In this document: positions 9,011 to 18,055 of the stretch, one piece after another | Layout of the letters: each line of letters starts with the position of its first letter | Position numbering within the stretch: the stretch's first letter is position 1 | Source of the DNA: Acidovorax sp. CCYZU-2555 | GTDB taxonomy: Bacteria; Pseudomonadota; Gammaproteobacteria; Burkholderiales; Burkholderiaceae_C | Direction: 5' to 3' | Length of the DNA: 64,000 nucleotides | Assembly: GCF_018413525.1 (NCBI RefSeq) | Contig: NZ_JAHCDD010000008.1 | Span: forward strand, 46,372 to 110,371 | Program-made: the position numbers and the translations under genes | The notes under the pieces: generated by a model | Told to the model about the DNA's origin: nothing | What the model saw: only the letters and a program-made list of their open reading frames with translations | The model's database searches: none

Positions 9011-9458
9011 GGCGGCGCTGCATCATGTCGCGCACCTGTTGCTGCTGCACGGGGCGCAGGCTGTTGTAGAACTCGGCCATGGCGGAGACCACGGCCGGCG
9101 AATGCGACTGCACAGCGCGGATCTTTTCATCGATCAGGGTCTGGGCGGACGCGCTGTCAAACACCTCGCCGGACACCAGGGCCTGGATTTGTTCGCGCGG
9201 CTCGGCCGCCTGCGCGCCCTTGAACGCCATGCGCTGTGCCTGCAAGGCGTCGGCCAGCGCCTGGAGCTTGAGCTGCTGTGCGCCATCCAGGTACAGCTTG
9301 CTGGTGATGCGGTTCACCATCTTGCCGCGCATCTCGGCCATGCGCTCCGCCGACATGGGGCCACGGTGGTGAGAGGCGCTGGAGCAGGCGGACAGGCTGC
9401 CGACCAGCAGGGATGCACCAAAGATACCCAAGAGGGTTTTACGGGTCCAGGCTTTCAT
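8988..9458 (-). CDS. Spy/CpxP-like periplasmic lipoprotein
   Basis: A 156-residue protein with a lipoprotein signal (LLVGSLSAC, lipobox cysteine near residue 25) and a mature part that is nearly all helical. The segment SLRPVQQQQVRDMMQRR matches the LTxxQ-type helix that defines the Spy/CpxP family. These proteins are periplasmic chaperone-like sensors that bind the kinase of an envelope stress system and are titrated away by misfolded protein. The ATG at 9458 has AAGGA eight bases upstream; the in-frame ATG at 9467 is too close to that site. It heads the operon with the unknown ORF, regulator and kinase. Being lipid-anchored is less usual than the soluble CpxP form. Confidence 0.8.
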   Translation of the reverse strand: MKAWTRKTLLGIFGASLLVGSLSACSSASHHRGPMSAERMAEMRGKMVNRITSKLYLDGAQQLKLQALADALQAQRMAFKGAQAAEPREQIQALVSGEVFDSASAQTLIDEKIRAVQSHSPAVVSAMAEFYNSLRPVQQQQVRDMMQRRHGWFQRG

Positions 9459-9662
9459 TGCGCACATCCTTTTCAGGCAAACAGAAGATGCCTGATGGTG
9501 CGCGCTCCTGCTCCCCCAAGGGTATCGCCGAGGTTTCGCTTCTTTTCGTTTTGTTTCAGCCGCCAGGAATGGAACGGCCACTGCAAGGGCCGACCCATTT
9601 TCCAAGGCGCCCTGATGTCGCCGCCACGGCATGAATAGCCTGGGCTGAGTATTGATGCGCAG

Positions 9663-11021
9663 TCATGGCTCGAGCAAGCCGCCGTTCTCACGCAGGGCGC
9701 GCTGTATGCGCTGGGGGTCCAACTGCTGCACGGCCGAGCTGCCGGCCAGCGCAGCGGCCGTCCCCGCAGCCTGCCCCATGACAAAGCAGCCTCCGCTGGC
9801 ACGCGCTGCGGACTGCCCTTCATGTGTCATGGAAGCACAGCGTCCGGCGACGAGCAGGTTTTCCACGCCCTGGGGAACAATCATGCGCCATGGCAGATCG
9901 TTGTAAGCGCGCTCGGGATCGGTTGGAAATCCCCAGGAAATGCCGCCTGCGCGGTGCAACTCCATCGGCCAGGCATTGATGCCTATGGTGTCGTCGAAGC
10001 GTGCCGATTGAAGAATGTCGTCGCCGGTGAGTGCATACAGTCCCCGGATGCGGCGCGTTTCGCGTATGCCGACCTGCGGCGCGATTTCGACGATGCGCGA
10101 CTGCGCAAAGCCCGGCACCTGCTCGCTCAGGAAGCGGAAGTACGCGATGACCTGGCGCCGGCCCTCGATTTCGCCGGCGCTGAGTTCGGCCGCATCCACG
10201 GCGTTCATTGCCTGGCCTGCAGCATTCGCGATCTGCGTCACATTCGCGCGCCATTCCGAGGCATGGATCTGCGGCCGCACGATGGCGCCCTCGCGCGGAA
10301 ATCGGTAGCGTCCAGGATGCTCCTTCTGCGCACGGTCCATGAAATCGTTGATCGCACTGAACTCGCCGATGGCCGCCGATGCCGCGTCGGCATCGACATG
10401 ACCGATGCGGAACATGGTGGACGGATACAGGCCGCTGCCTTGCCCATCGCCCACTTCAAAGGGCACGCCGGCAAATGTCGCCACATCGGCATCGCCCGAG
10501 CAGTCGATGAACATGTTGGCGCGTATCGCCTGGCGCCCCGACTTGGTCTCCACCACCAGTGCAGAAATGCGTGCTCCGTCCATCAGCACCGACGAGGCCC
10601 TGGCATGGAACAGCAGGTTCACGCCGCTGGCCAGCATCCATTGGTCCGCGGCGCATTTGTAGAGGGATGTGTCGTAGGAGCGTACGCGAATGCGTCCGGC
10701 CATGCCGTCCTGCGGTTGGTTCAAGCCGCCCATGGCTTGCAGTCGTGCCAGAAGTTCATCGACGGCGCCGTGCACCAGCTGCCGCATCTCGCCCTTGTGG
10801 CGCCCATACAGACCGGCGAAATTGGTGACGCCGCCGGCCGTGCCCATGCCGCCCAGAAACCCGTAGGACTCCACGAGCAGGGTACGGGCGCCAAGCCGCG
10901 CGGCGCTGGCAGCCGCGGCCAGCCCTGCGGGGCCGCCGCCGATCACCACCACGTCATATTCGCCTTGCACCCGCAGATGGCGGGCGGGCTCGAGCATGAT
11001 TTGTTGCGAGGATTTCATCAT
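9663..11021 (-). CDS. FAD-dependent oxidoreductase
   Basis: A 452-residue flavoprotein of the FAD_oxidored type. The N-terminus has the dinucleotide-binding motif VVVIGGGPAGLAAAASAARLG (residues 25-45) followed by LVESYGFLGGMGTAGGVTNF. A second FAD contact is FIDCSGDADVATFAG, and the C-terminus has NLLVAGRCASMTHEGQSAAR. Such enzymes oxidise or dehydrogenate small organic acids, but substrate cannot be assigned. The first of two adjacent ATGs follows AGGAAAACA. It begins 10 bases after the Bug receptor stop, and both are divergent from a LysR gene, so the pair is probably a LysR-controlled uptake and oxidation unit. Confidence 0.9.
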   Translation of the reverse strand: MMKSSQQIMLEPARHLRVQGEYDVVVIGGGPAGLAAAASAARLGARTLLVESYGFLGGMGTAGGVTNFAGLYGRHKGEMRQLVHGAVDELLARLQAMGGLNQPQDGMAGRIRVRSYDTSLYKCAADQWMLASGVNLLFHARASSVLMDGARISALVVETKSGRQAIRANMFIDCSGDADVATFAGVPFEVGDGQGSGLYPSTMFRIGHVDADAASAAIGEFSAINDFMDRAQKEHPGRYRFPREGAIVRPQIHASEWRANVTQIANAAGQAMNAVDAAELSAGEIEGRRQVIAYFRFLSEQVPGFAQSRIVEIAPQVGIRETRRIRGLYALTGDDILQSARFDDTIGINAWPMELHRAGGISWGFPTDPERAYNDLPWRMIVPQGVENLLVAGRCASMTHEGQSAARASGGCFVMGQAAGTAAALAGSSAVQQLDPQRIQRALRENGGLLEP

Positions 11022-11031
11022 TGTTTTCCTG

Positions 11032-12000
11032 TCAATCCAGATTGATCTTGTTCTTTTCCACTACCGGTTTCCAGCGCGCAACGTCGGCTGCCAGCAACGC
11101 ATTGAACTGCGCGGGCGTGTTGCCCACGGGGTCCATGTACTGCAGGCGCAGCTTTTCCCTGAGCTCCGGTTCGGCAAGCACCTGCACGATCTGCGCATGC
11201 AGGCTCCTGACGATGGCGGCCGGCGTCTTGGCGGGCGCGATGAAGCCGATCCAGGCGTCGCCCTTGACCTCAGGCAGCCCTGTCTCGCTCAGCGTGGGCA
11301 GGTCGGGAAGCGAGGCGGATCTGGCCGATGACGCCACCGCCAGCGCGCGCAGCTTCCCGGCCTTGACATGCGGCATCACTGCCGCCGCGGGCAGCAGCGC
11401 CATGTTCACCTCACCGGACAGCAGCGCCGTCACCGCGGCGCCCGAGCCGCGGTATGGCGCGTGCACCGCATCGCCACCGGCCTGCGCGACCAGCGCGGCC
11501 ATGGCCAGATGGGAGATCGAGCCCGCACCTATGGATGCATAGCTGATGGGCGTTCTTTGCTTGAGCATGGCTGCCAGTTGCTTGGCAGTCGATATGGCAG
11601 AGCCGCCCCCGACGACCAGCACCGAGGGCTGCGATACGGCGACGCTCACCAGCGCGATGTCGCTGGCAACGTCATAGGGCATTTTTCTGAAGAGCAGGCC
11701 ATTCACGCCCAGGGGCCCGGCGATGCTGACGCCGACGGTGCGGCCGTCGCCAGGGGCCTTGGCCACCATGTCCGTGCCGATGTTGCCCGAGGCACCGCTC
11801 TTGTTTTCCACCACGAAGGGCTGGTGCAGCCTGGTGGACAGGCGTTCGCCGATCAGGCGCGCCGCCAGGTCGGGCGTCGAGCCCGCGTCAAATGGCACCA
11901 CGAGCTTCACGGGCGCGCTGGGCCAGTCCTGGGAAAAAGCCGGCGTGCCGGCAACCGACATTGCGGCCAAAAGAAGCGGGGCAAGCAGATGCGATTTCAA
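11032..12000 (-). CDS. Bug-family tripartite tricarboxylate receptor
   Basis: A 322-residue Bug/TctC-family periplasmic binding protein. I place the start at TTG 12000 because GGAG lies six bases upstream and the product then begins with a normal Sec signal (MKSHLLAPLLLAAMSVAGTP...AFSQ); longer in-frame starts would add an unrelated leader. The mature protein has VKLVVPFDAGSTPDLAAR and VVENKSGASGNIG, the two ligand loops of the family. It is the first gene of an operon with an FAD-dependent oxidoreductase and faces a LysR regulator across about 120 bases. The ligand is likely an organic acid. Confidence 0.92.
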   Translation of the reverse strand: MKSHLLAPLLLAAMSVAGTPAFSQDWPSAPVKLVVPFDAGSTPDLAARLIGERLSTRLHQPFVVENKSGASGNIGTDMVAKAPGDGRTVGVSIAGPLGVNGLLFRKMPYDVASDIALVSVAVSQPSVLVVGGGSAISTAKQLAAMLKQRTPISYASIGAGSISHLAMAALVAQAGGDAVHAPYRGSGAAVTALLSGEVNMALLPAAAVMPHVKAGKLRALAVASSARSASLPDLPTLSETGLPEVKGDAWIGFIAPAKTPAAIVRSLHAQIVQVLAEPELREKLRLQYMDPVGNTPAQFNALLAADVARWKPVVEKNKINLD

Positions 12001-12122
12001 GTATGTCTCCAGATATCTTATGGTTGGAAAGCAGGTCGCCAAAGACCTTGCGCCCACTTTAGGCAGCCATCATCATGGAGTCGATCGATAATCGGTAATA
12101 GGCTCCAGCAGGAATTCGAATA
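12001..12122. promoter_or_regulatory. Divergent promoter region between Bug operon and LysR gene
   Basis: A 122-base divergent intergenic region, the usual place for a LysR operator that controls both the regulator and the target operon. It contains the 8-base palindrome TCGATCGA at 12081-12088 followed by AATCGG and TAATAGG, an AT-richer patch near the LysR start. No precise T-N11-A box can be chosen by eye. Regulation of the Bug/FAD-oxidoreductase operon by the LysR protein is inferred from arrangement only. Confidence 0.4.
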
Positions 12123-13010
12123 ATGGATATGAAGTTGCTCGCCGTCTTCGACGAGATCTACAAGACCCGCAGCGTGAGCCGCGCCGGCGAGAACCTGGGC
12201 ATGGCCCAGACCTCGGTCAGCCTCGCCTTGGCGCGCCTGCGGCTTATCTTCGATGACCCGCTTTTCGTGCGCACCGGTGAAGGCATGCTGCCCACGCCCA
12301 GGGCAGCGGCACTGGTGCCGCAGCTGCGCGCGGCGCTGGAACTGCTGCAGACGGCGACCAGGCAGCAGCCAGCGTTCGATCCGGCATCGTCGTCCAGGAC
12401 CCTGCGCATCGCCATGACGGACATCAGCCACCTGGAGTTTCTGCCGACGCTGGTGAACAAGGTGACGAACGCGGCCCCCGATGTCCACATTGAGGTGCTG
12501 CGCATCACGCCCGACACCGCGAAGCTGCTGGAGTCGGGGGAGGCCGATCTGGCGATCGGCTACATGCCGGAGTTGGAGAGCGGCTTCTACCAGCAAAAGC
12601 TCTTCGACGACGGGTTCGCCTGCGTGGTGGGCCAGCAGCACCCGCAGATCAAACAGCGGATGACGCAAAAGATGTTCAGCAATGCACGCCACGTCAGGCT
12701 GGCGGCACCGGGCACCGGCAACGAAATTGTCGAGCAGGAACTCAAGCGCAGAGGGGTGCGACGCAAGGTCGCACTGTCGCTGCCCACGCTGCCCGGCGTG
12801 GGCAATCTTCTGGCGAACACGGAACTCATCGCCACCGTGCCGCAGCGCGTGGCCCAGACCTTGGTGAAGATCGCCCATGTCAAGGCATTGGCCCCGCCCT
12901 ATGCGTTCCCGGAGTTTTCCATCAAGCAGCATTGGCACGAGCGCTATCAGCACGACCCCGCGAACCGCTGGCTGCGCTCCACGGTGGCCGAGCTCTTTCT
13001 GGAAATCTGA
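12123..13010 (+). CDS. LysR-family transcriptional regulator
   Basis: A 295-residue LysR-type regulator. The N-terminal winged helix is clear: LLAVFDEIYKTRSVSRAGE, then the recognition helix region AQTSVSLALARLR and the wing DPLFVRTGEGMLPTPRA (residues about 5-60). The remainder is the periplasmic-binding-protein-like effector domain, starting LRIAMTDISHLEFLPTL. It is transcribed away from the Bug/FAD-oxidoreductase operon, which it most likely controls in response to the imported acid or a metabolite. It resembles the NodD/PcpR-like subgroup that starts directly with MDMKLLAVFDEI. Effector unknown. Confidence 0.94.
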   Translation: MDMKLLAVFDEIYKTRSVSRAGENLGMAQTSVSLALARLRLIFDDPLFVRTGEGMLPTPRAAALVPQLRAALELLQTATRQQPAFDPASSSRTLRIAMTDISHLEFLPTLVNKVTNAAPDVHIEVLRITPDTAKLLESGEADLAIGYMPELESGFYQQKLFDDGFACVVGQQHPQIKQRMTQKMFSNARHVRLAAPGTGNEIVEQELKRRGVRRKVALSLPTLPGVGNLLANTELIATVPQRVAQTLVKIAHVKALAPPYAFPEFSIKQHWHERYQHDPANRWLRSTVAELFLEI

Positions 13011-13118
13011 GGGCTGGGCCGCCGCCAGCGCCATTGTCCAGGACCGTTGCCACCCCATCGGTCAGCGGCCGCGAGGCGAGTCCCGCAAGCGCGCTGCGCT
13101 GGAGGAACGCGCTCTGTT

Positions 13119-16100
13119 TCATGCGTGGATCAGCCTGGGGATGTCTTGCGGGGCAGCGCCGCTTCCAGGCCGGATGCGAAACCATATGGCGTACATGGCG
13201 GGCAGGAAGACCAGCGTCAGAACCGTGCCTGCCAGCGTGCCACCGATGAGGGTGTAGGCCAGCGTGCCCCAGAACACCGAATGGGTCAGCGGGATGAACG
13301 CCAGGATCGCCGCCAGGGCCGTCAGGATCACAGGCCGGGCGCGCTGCACGGTGGCTTCCACCACGGCCTGGAAGGGGTCCATTCCGTCCTGCTCGTTCTG
13401 CTGGATCTGCCCGATCAGAATCAGCGTATTGCGCATCAGAATGCCCGACAGCGCGATCAGCCCGACCAGGGCATTGATGCCGAATGGCTGCTGGAACAGC
13501 AACAGGGTCGGCACCACACCGATCAAGCCCAGGGGGCTGGTCAGGAACACCATGACCATGGCCGACATCGAGCGCACCTGCAAGATGATGATGATGAGCG
13601 TGATGGCGATCATGATGGGAAACAGCGGCGCCATGGCAGCCATGGCCTTGGCCGACTCCTCGATCGCGCCCGCCTGCTCGATGCGATAGCCCGGCGGCAG
13701 CGCGTCTTTTATCGGCTTGAGCAGGCGCGAGATTTCGGCCGAGACATCGGGCGGCTGAAGTTCCTCAGCGATGTCGCCGCGCACCGTGATGGTGGGCACG
13801 CGGTCGCGGCGGCGCATCACGGGCTCTTCCATGCGCACGCTGAATTCGCCCACTTGTGACAGCGCAATGCGCTGGCCGCTGGCGGTGGTCAACGTGAAAT
13901 CGCCCACTTTGGCCAGGTCCAGGCGGCTGCCGCCTGCGGAGCGCGCCGTCACCTGCACGCTGCGTATATCTTCGCGCACAGTCGTCACCGGAACGCCGCT
14001 GAGCAGGAATTGCAGCTGCTGCGCCACCGCCGCGGACGTCAGCCCGACAGACTGCAGGCGGTCCTGCTGCAGCGTGAAGTGCATCACCGGCGTGCGCACG
14101 CCCCAGTCGGAGTTCACGGTGCGCATCATCGGGCTGTCCTGCATCACCTGCTGCACCTGGCTGGCAATCGCGCCCAGCTTGTCGGCATCCGGCCCCGAGA
14201 CGCGGTAGGCCACGGGAAACGGCGAATACGGGCCAAACACCAGTTGCGTGACGCGCACCTGCGCTTCGGACGCCAGGCCTTGTGCGATGGCTTCACGCAG
14301 CCGCAGCTTGAGGGCCTCGCGCTCCTGCTGGCTGTCGGTGCGCACCACGATCTTGGCAAACGAGGGGTCGGGCAACTCGGGCGAGATGGCCAGATAGAAG
14401 CGCGGCGCGCCCTGGCCCACATACGCGGTGACGATCTTCGACTCGGCCTGCTGCGCCAGCCAGGCCTCGACCTTCTGCGTCGCCGCATCGGTACGGTCTA
14501 TGGAAGTTCCATAGGGCATCTGCACTTCGACCAGCACCTCGGGGCGGTCGGAGATGGGGAAGAACTGCTTCTTCACCACCGCCATGCCCAGCACCGCCGC
14601 GGTCATGAGCCCGACGACCGCCGCCGCGACCAGCCACTTGCGCGCAATGATGCTGCCCAGCAGCGCGCGAAAGCGCTGGTAGCGCGGCGTGCCATACATG
14701 GCCGCATGGCCGCCTTCGACCTTCTTCATTTCCGGCAGCATCTTGACGCCGAGATAGGGGGTGAACACCACGGCAACGACCCAGGACACGATCAGCGCGA
14801 TGCCCACGATCCAGAACATGTTGCCGGTGTACTCGCCGGCGGTCGAGCGCGCAAAGCCGTTGGGCATGAAGCCCACCGCCGTCACCAAGGTGCCGGAGAG
14901 CATAGGGGCGGCGGTGTGGCTCCAGGCGTAGGCCGAGGCAGACAGCCGGTCGTAGCCCTCTTCCATCTTCACCACCATCATCTCGATGGCGATGATGGCG
15001 TCGTCCACCAGCAGGCCCAGCGCCAGGATCAGCGAGCCCAGCGTGATGCGGTCGAAATTCTTGCCCGTGGCCGCCATGATCACGAACACCGCGGCCAGCG
15101 TCAACGGCACGGCGGCGGCGACCACCACGCCCACGCGCCAGCCCATGCTGACAAAGCACACCACCAGCACCACCACCAGCGCGGCAAAGAACTTGAGCAT
15201 GAACTCGTCGACCGACGCGCTGATGTTGTCCGACTGGTCCGTGACCTTGGTCAGTCCCATGCCCAGCGGCATCTCGGCGTTGATCGCGCCGACTTCCTTG
15301 TCCAGCGCCTGGCCCAGATCGAGGCCGTTCCAGCCGTCGCGCATGATCACGCCCAGCAGCAAGGCCGGCTCGGCGCCGTTGCGAATGATGAAGGTCGACG
15401 GATCTTCGTAGCCGCGCGTGACGCTGGCGATGTCGGAGAGCTTGAGCGTGCGCCCCTGCGCCGCGATCGGCGTGTCGCGCATCTTCTGCAATTCATCAAA
15501 CGCGCCGTCGATGCGGATGAAAACCCGCGGACCATCGGTTTCGACCGAGCCCGCGGGCGTCAGGGCGTTCTGCTGGTTCAATGCCGAGAAGATATCCTGC
15601 GGACTGATTCCCAGCGTGGCCAGGCGCTCGTGCGAGAACTCCACGTAGATGCGCTCGGACTGCTCGCCGACGATATTGACCTTCTTCACGCCGGGCACAT
15701 GCAGCAGGCGCTGGCGCAGTGTCTCGGCGTCGCGCACCAGTTCGCGCTGCGCCTCGCCGCGGGCCTTGAGCGCATAGAGCGCAAAGGTGACGTCGGCATA
15801 TTCGTCGTTCACCATGGGCCCGAGCACCCCCGCGGGAAGATTGACGGCCTCGTCGCCGAGCTTCTTGCGCGCCTGGTAGAACTCCGCCTGCACTTCCTGC
15901 GGCGGGGTCGAGTCCAGCAGCGTGAGCGTGGTGAACGCCAGACCCGGGCGCACGAAAGTCTCGGTGCGTTCGTACCAACGCAGCTCCTGCAGGCGCTTTT
16001 CCAGTTTCTCGGCCACCTGGTCCTGCATTTCCCGGGCCGTGGCGCCAGGCCAGGCCGTGATGATGGTCATCACCTTGACGGTGAAGGCCGGGTCTTCGGC

Positions 16101-16217
16101 GCGGCCGAGCTTCAGGAACGAAATCACGCCCGCCAGCGAGATCAAAATGATCATGAACAGCGTGATGGAGCGCTCACGCACGGCCAGTGCAGAGAGATTG
16201 AAACGGCCCTTACTCAC
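13119..16217 (-). CDS. RND efflux transporter, inner-membrane permease subunit
   Basis: A 1032-residue proton-driven RND pump of the AcrB superfamily. Features in order: first helix SITLFMIILISLAGVISF, a large periplasmic porter domain, helices 2-6 with the proton-relay pair in ALGLLVDDAIIAIEMMV, helix 7, the second periplasmic loop, and the C-terminal helices ending near the conserved GGTLAGTVLTLVFLPAMYAIWF. Length is normal for the family. The start overlaps the end of the adaptor gene by eight bases, so the two are translationally coupled. With the adaptor and the outer-membrane factor across the TetR gene it makes a complete tripartite system. The second helix region resembles MdtB-like and uncharacterised AcrB homologues, so export of drugs or lipophilic compounds is likely but the substrate is unknown. 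Confidence 0.95.
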   Translation of the reverse strand: MSKGRFNLSALAVRERSITLFMIILISLAGVISFLKLGRAEDPAFTVKVMTIITAWPGATAREMQDQVAEKLEKRLQELRWYERTETFVRPGLAFTTLTLLDSTPPQEVQAEFYQARKKLGDEAVNLPAGVLGPMVNDEYADVTFALYALKARGEAQRELVRDAETLRQRLLHVPGVKKVNIVGEQSERIYVEFSHERLATLGISPQDIFSALNQQNALTPAGSVETDGPRVFIRIDGAFDELQKMRDTPIAAQGRTLKLSDIASVTRGYEDPSTFIIRNGAEPALLLGVIMRDGWNGLDLGQALDKEVGAINAEMPLGMGLTKVTDQSDNISASVDEFMLKFFAALVVVLVVCFVSMGWRVGVVVAAAVPLTLAAVFVIMAATGKNFDRITLGSLILALGLLVDDAIIAIEMMVVKMEEGYDRLSASAYAWSHTAAPMLSGTLVTAVGFMPNGFARSTAGEYTGNMFWIVGIALIVSWVVAVVFTPYLGVKMLPEMKKVEGGHAAMYGTPRYQRFRALLGSIIARKWLVAAAVVGLMTAAVLGMAVVKKQFFPISDRPEVLVEVQMPYGTSIDRTDAATQKVEAWLAQQAESKIVTAYVGQGAPRFYLAISPELPDPSFAKIVVRTDSQQEREALKLRLREAIAQGLASEAQVRVTQLVFGPYSPFPVAYRVSGPDADKLGAIASQVQQVMQDSPMMRTVNSDWGVRTPVMHFTLQQDRLQSVGLTSAAVAQQLQFLLSGVPVTTVREDIRSVQVTARSAGGSRLDLAKVGDFTLTTASGQRIALSQVGEFSVRMEEPVMRRRDRVPTITVRGDIAEELQPPDVSAEISRLLKPIKDALPPGYRIEQAGAIEESAKAMAAMAPLFPIMIAITLIIIILQVRSMSAMVMVFLTSPLGLIGVVPTLLLFQQPFGINALVGLIALSGILMRNTLILIGQIQQNEQDGMDPFQAVVEATVQRARPVILTALAAILAFIPLTHSVFWGTLAYTLIGGTLAGTVLTLVFLPAMYAIWFRIRPGSGAAPQDIPRLIHA

Positions 16218-17325
16218 GTGCGCCTCCTGCGGACACGACCGCGTCGGCCGCCTGGCCAGCCACTCGCACCTGGGTGCCTTCGCTCAACAGATGGGCGCCG
16301 AGCGCGACGATTTTCTCTCCTTGCCTGAGCCCGCCCGTGACATGCGCCTGATCGCCTTCGATGCGCGCGATGGTCACCGGCTGGCGCGCCACCTGCGGGC
16401 CCTTGACCACCCAGACGCCAGGACCGTCACCGCTGTCGAGCAGTGCACTCAGAGGAACCTGCATGGCGCCTGGGATGGACGGCGGCGTGCCCGCCATCTT
16501 CAACGTGACCGTGCTGCCCAGCGGCGCATCGGCCATGCGGTCTTCCAGCACGTAGCGCGCTTCAAAGGTGCGGGTCACCCGGTCGGCCACATCGGAGAGC
16601 TGGCGCAAGCGGGCCTGAACGACCCGCTCCGGCGTGCCGAACAGGCTGGCCGTGGCCAACGAGCCCAGGGCCGGGCGCAAGGTTTCCGGCAGGTGGACCA
16701 CGGCTTCGCGTTTGCCGGCTTTGGCCAATCGCACCACCACCTGGCCCGCGGCAACCACCTGGCCGGGCTCGACCAGTGTTTCCAGCACGACGCCATCGAC
16801 ATCGGCCAGCAACTGCGCATAGCCGCTGGCGTTGCGCGTGACCTGGGCCTGGGCCTGCGCCGCCCGCAGTTGCGCGCGCGCGGCGTCAGCCGCCGCCTTG
16901 ACCTGGTCATAGGCCGAGGCGGAGATCGCGCCGGTGCCGCGCAAGTCACGGTAGCGCGCCTCTTCGTCCATTGCCTGCCGGGCCTGGGCCTGGACCGCGG
17001 CCACCGCGTCGTCCTGGGCCTGCGCGGCAAGCTTCAGGTCCGCGGGATCGATGCGCAGCAGGGGCTGGCCGCGTTGCACGGTCTGCCCGGTATCGACCAG
17101 GCGTTCAAGCACCTTGCCGGAAACGCGAAAACCCAGATCGCTTTGCACGCGCGCAGCGATGGTGCCGGTGAAGGCGCGTTCGCTGGAGGCCGCAGGCAGT
17201 ACGTCGATGGTGCGCACCAGCGGCAGCGCGGTGCGTGGATCGGGTGGCGAGCTTTGTCCGCAGGCGACGAGCGCAAGCGGCAGCGTGCATAGAGCGGCAA
17301 TAGACAGATGGCGGTGCCGAAGCAT
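16210..17325 (-). CDS. RND efflux periplasmic adaptor subunit (lipoprotein)
   Basis: A 371-residue membrane fusion protein that links the RND pump to the outer-membrane channel. The ATG at 17325 gives a lipoprotein signal (LCTLPLALVAC, lipobox cysteine near residue 22); a longer frame from a TTG at 17382 would begin inside the proposed repressor operator and is rejected. Family features are FTGTIAARVQSDLGFRVSGKV (barrel-sandwich first half), RGQPLLRIDPADL, an alpha-hairpin of about 80 residues, and SGYAQLLADVDGVV (second lipoyl half). It is first in the operon with the pump and is preceded by a 10-base perfect inverted repeat that is also found in front of the outer-membrane gene. Confidence 0.94.
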   Translation of the reverse strand: MLRHRHLSIAALCTLPLALVACGQSSPPDPRTALPLVRTIDVLPAASSERAFTGTIAARVQSDLGFRVSGKVLERLVDTGQTVQRGQPLLRIDPADLKLAAQAQDDAVAAVQAQARQAMDEEARYRDLRGTGAISASAYDQVKAAADAARAQLRAAQAQAQVTRNASGYAQLLADVDGVVLETLVEPGQVVAAGQVVVRLAKAGKREAVVHLPETLRPALGSLATASLFGTPERVVQARLRQLSDVADRVTRTFEARYVLEDRMADAPLGSTVTLKMAGTPPSIPGAMQVPLSALLDSGDGPGVWVVKGPQVARQPVTIARIEGDQAHVTGGLRQGEKIVALGAHLLSEGTQVRVAGQAADAVVSAGGARE

Positions 17326-17362
17326 GGGAGTCCCGAAAAATGAGCAGGACCCGATTTTTTGA

Positions 17363-17392
17363 CTTGTGACTAATTTTGTCAATAGTCACAAG
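17363..17392. promoter_or_regulatory. Proposed TetR operator in front of RND adaptor-pump operon
   Basis: A perfect inverted repeat, CTTGTGACTA, ten bases, TAGTCACAAG (arms 17363-17372 and 17383-17392). It lies between the TetR gene and the adaptor gene, covering a TTGACA hexamer that may be the minus-strand -35 element of the adaptor promoter. The core GTGACTA-N10-TAGTCAC recurs with identical spacing at 18056-18079. Binding by the TetR protein encoded between the two sites is inferred. Confidence 0.75.
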
Positions 17393-17398
17393 CAAAAT

Positions 17399-18016
17399 TC
17401 ACGGCGATAAACTTCGCAGCACCAGGCCCGCGAGCTGGCCCGGCGCCTGTTCGGCATGCGCGAGGCTGTGCTGCAGCAGCAAGGGATCGAGGTAGGGGCG
17501 CATGGTCAGGAAGATCGCTGCGGCCGCCTCGTCCAGCGGCGTCTTGCGCTCGAAGTCGCCCGACTGGCGGCCCGCTTCCAGGATGTCCAGCAGCAACTGG
17601 TGGATGCGCTCCTCATAGGTGCGTGCCGCCTGCCAGCGCTCGGTGGACGCCGAGGTGGCGATTTCATACAGCTTTCGATCCTCTGAAAAAAGGCGCAGCG
17701 TCACCGTCACCATCGCCTTGAAAAGCCGCCGCAGCTTCTCGGGTGGACGCTCGGCCTCGGCCACGGCCTGGCGTATTTCCGCCTCCATCTCGATCAGGCA
17801 GTTGGAGCAAATCATTTCTCCTATCACCTGCTTTGATTCGAAGAACTTGTAGATGTATGCCTTGGAAAAGCCGATCGCCTTGGCCAGGTCGGAGACCGTG
17901 GTCTTCTCGTAGCCATAGCGGCTGAAGTGCTCTTTGGCGGCAGTGACGATCTGCGCGCGCACATCGTGGTCGACAGGCCCGCGTGCCGAAACGGGATAGA
18001 CGTTGGGGATATTCAT
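17399..18016 (-). CDS. TetR/AcrR-family repressor of the RND efflux genes
   Basis: A TetR-type repressor of about 205 residues. The N-terminal helix-turn-helix is intact: IVTAAKEHFSRYGYEKTTVSDLAKAIGFSKAYIYKFFESK (about residues 22-62). The rest is the helical ligand-binding and dimer domain, which contains a CSNC pair. I use ATG 18016; GTG 18022 two codons earlier is equally possible. The gene sits between the adaptor-pump operon (same strand, downstream) and the outer-membrane factor gene (opposite strand), and each flank carries the same inverted repeat. It is therefore expected to repress both halves of the efflux system and itself. Confidence 0.93.
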   Translation of the reverse strand: MNIPNVYPVSARGPVDHDVRAQIVTAAKEHFSRYGYEKTTVSDLAKAIGFSKAYIYKFFESKQVIGEMICSNCLIEMEAEIRQAVAEAERPPEKLRRLFKAMVTVTLRLFSEDRKLYEIATSASTERWQAARTYEERIHQLLLDILEAGRQSGDFERKTPLDEAAAAIFLTMRPYLDPLLLQHSLAHAEQAPGQLAGLVLRSLSP

Positions 18017-18055
18017 GGGCACAAGCTTACCCCGATCAAAAAAAACTCACAACGA

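Noticed and set aside
14010..16328. Long plus-strand open frame (772 codons) opposite the RND pump
   Set aside because: Antisense shadow of the pump gene; repetitive His/Arg/Gln composition, no domain, no ribosome binding site.
17325..17382. Longer adaptor start at TTG 17382
   Set aside because: It would place the start codon inside the proposed operator and put 19 non-signal residues before a clear lipoprotein signal.
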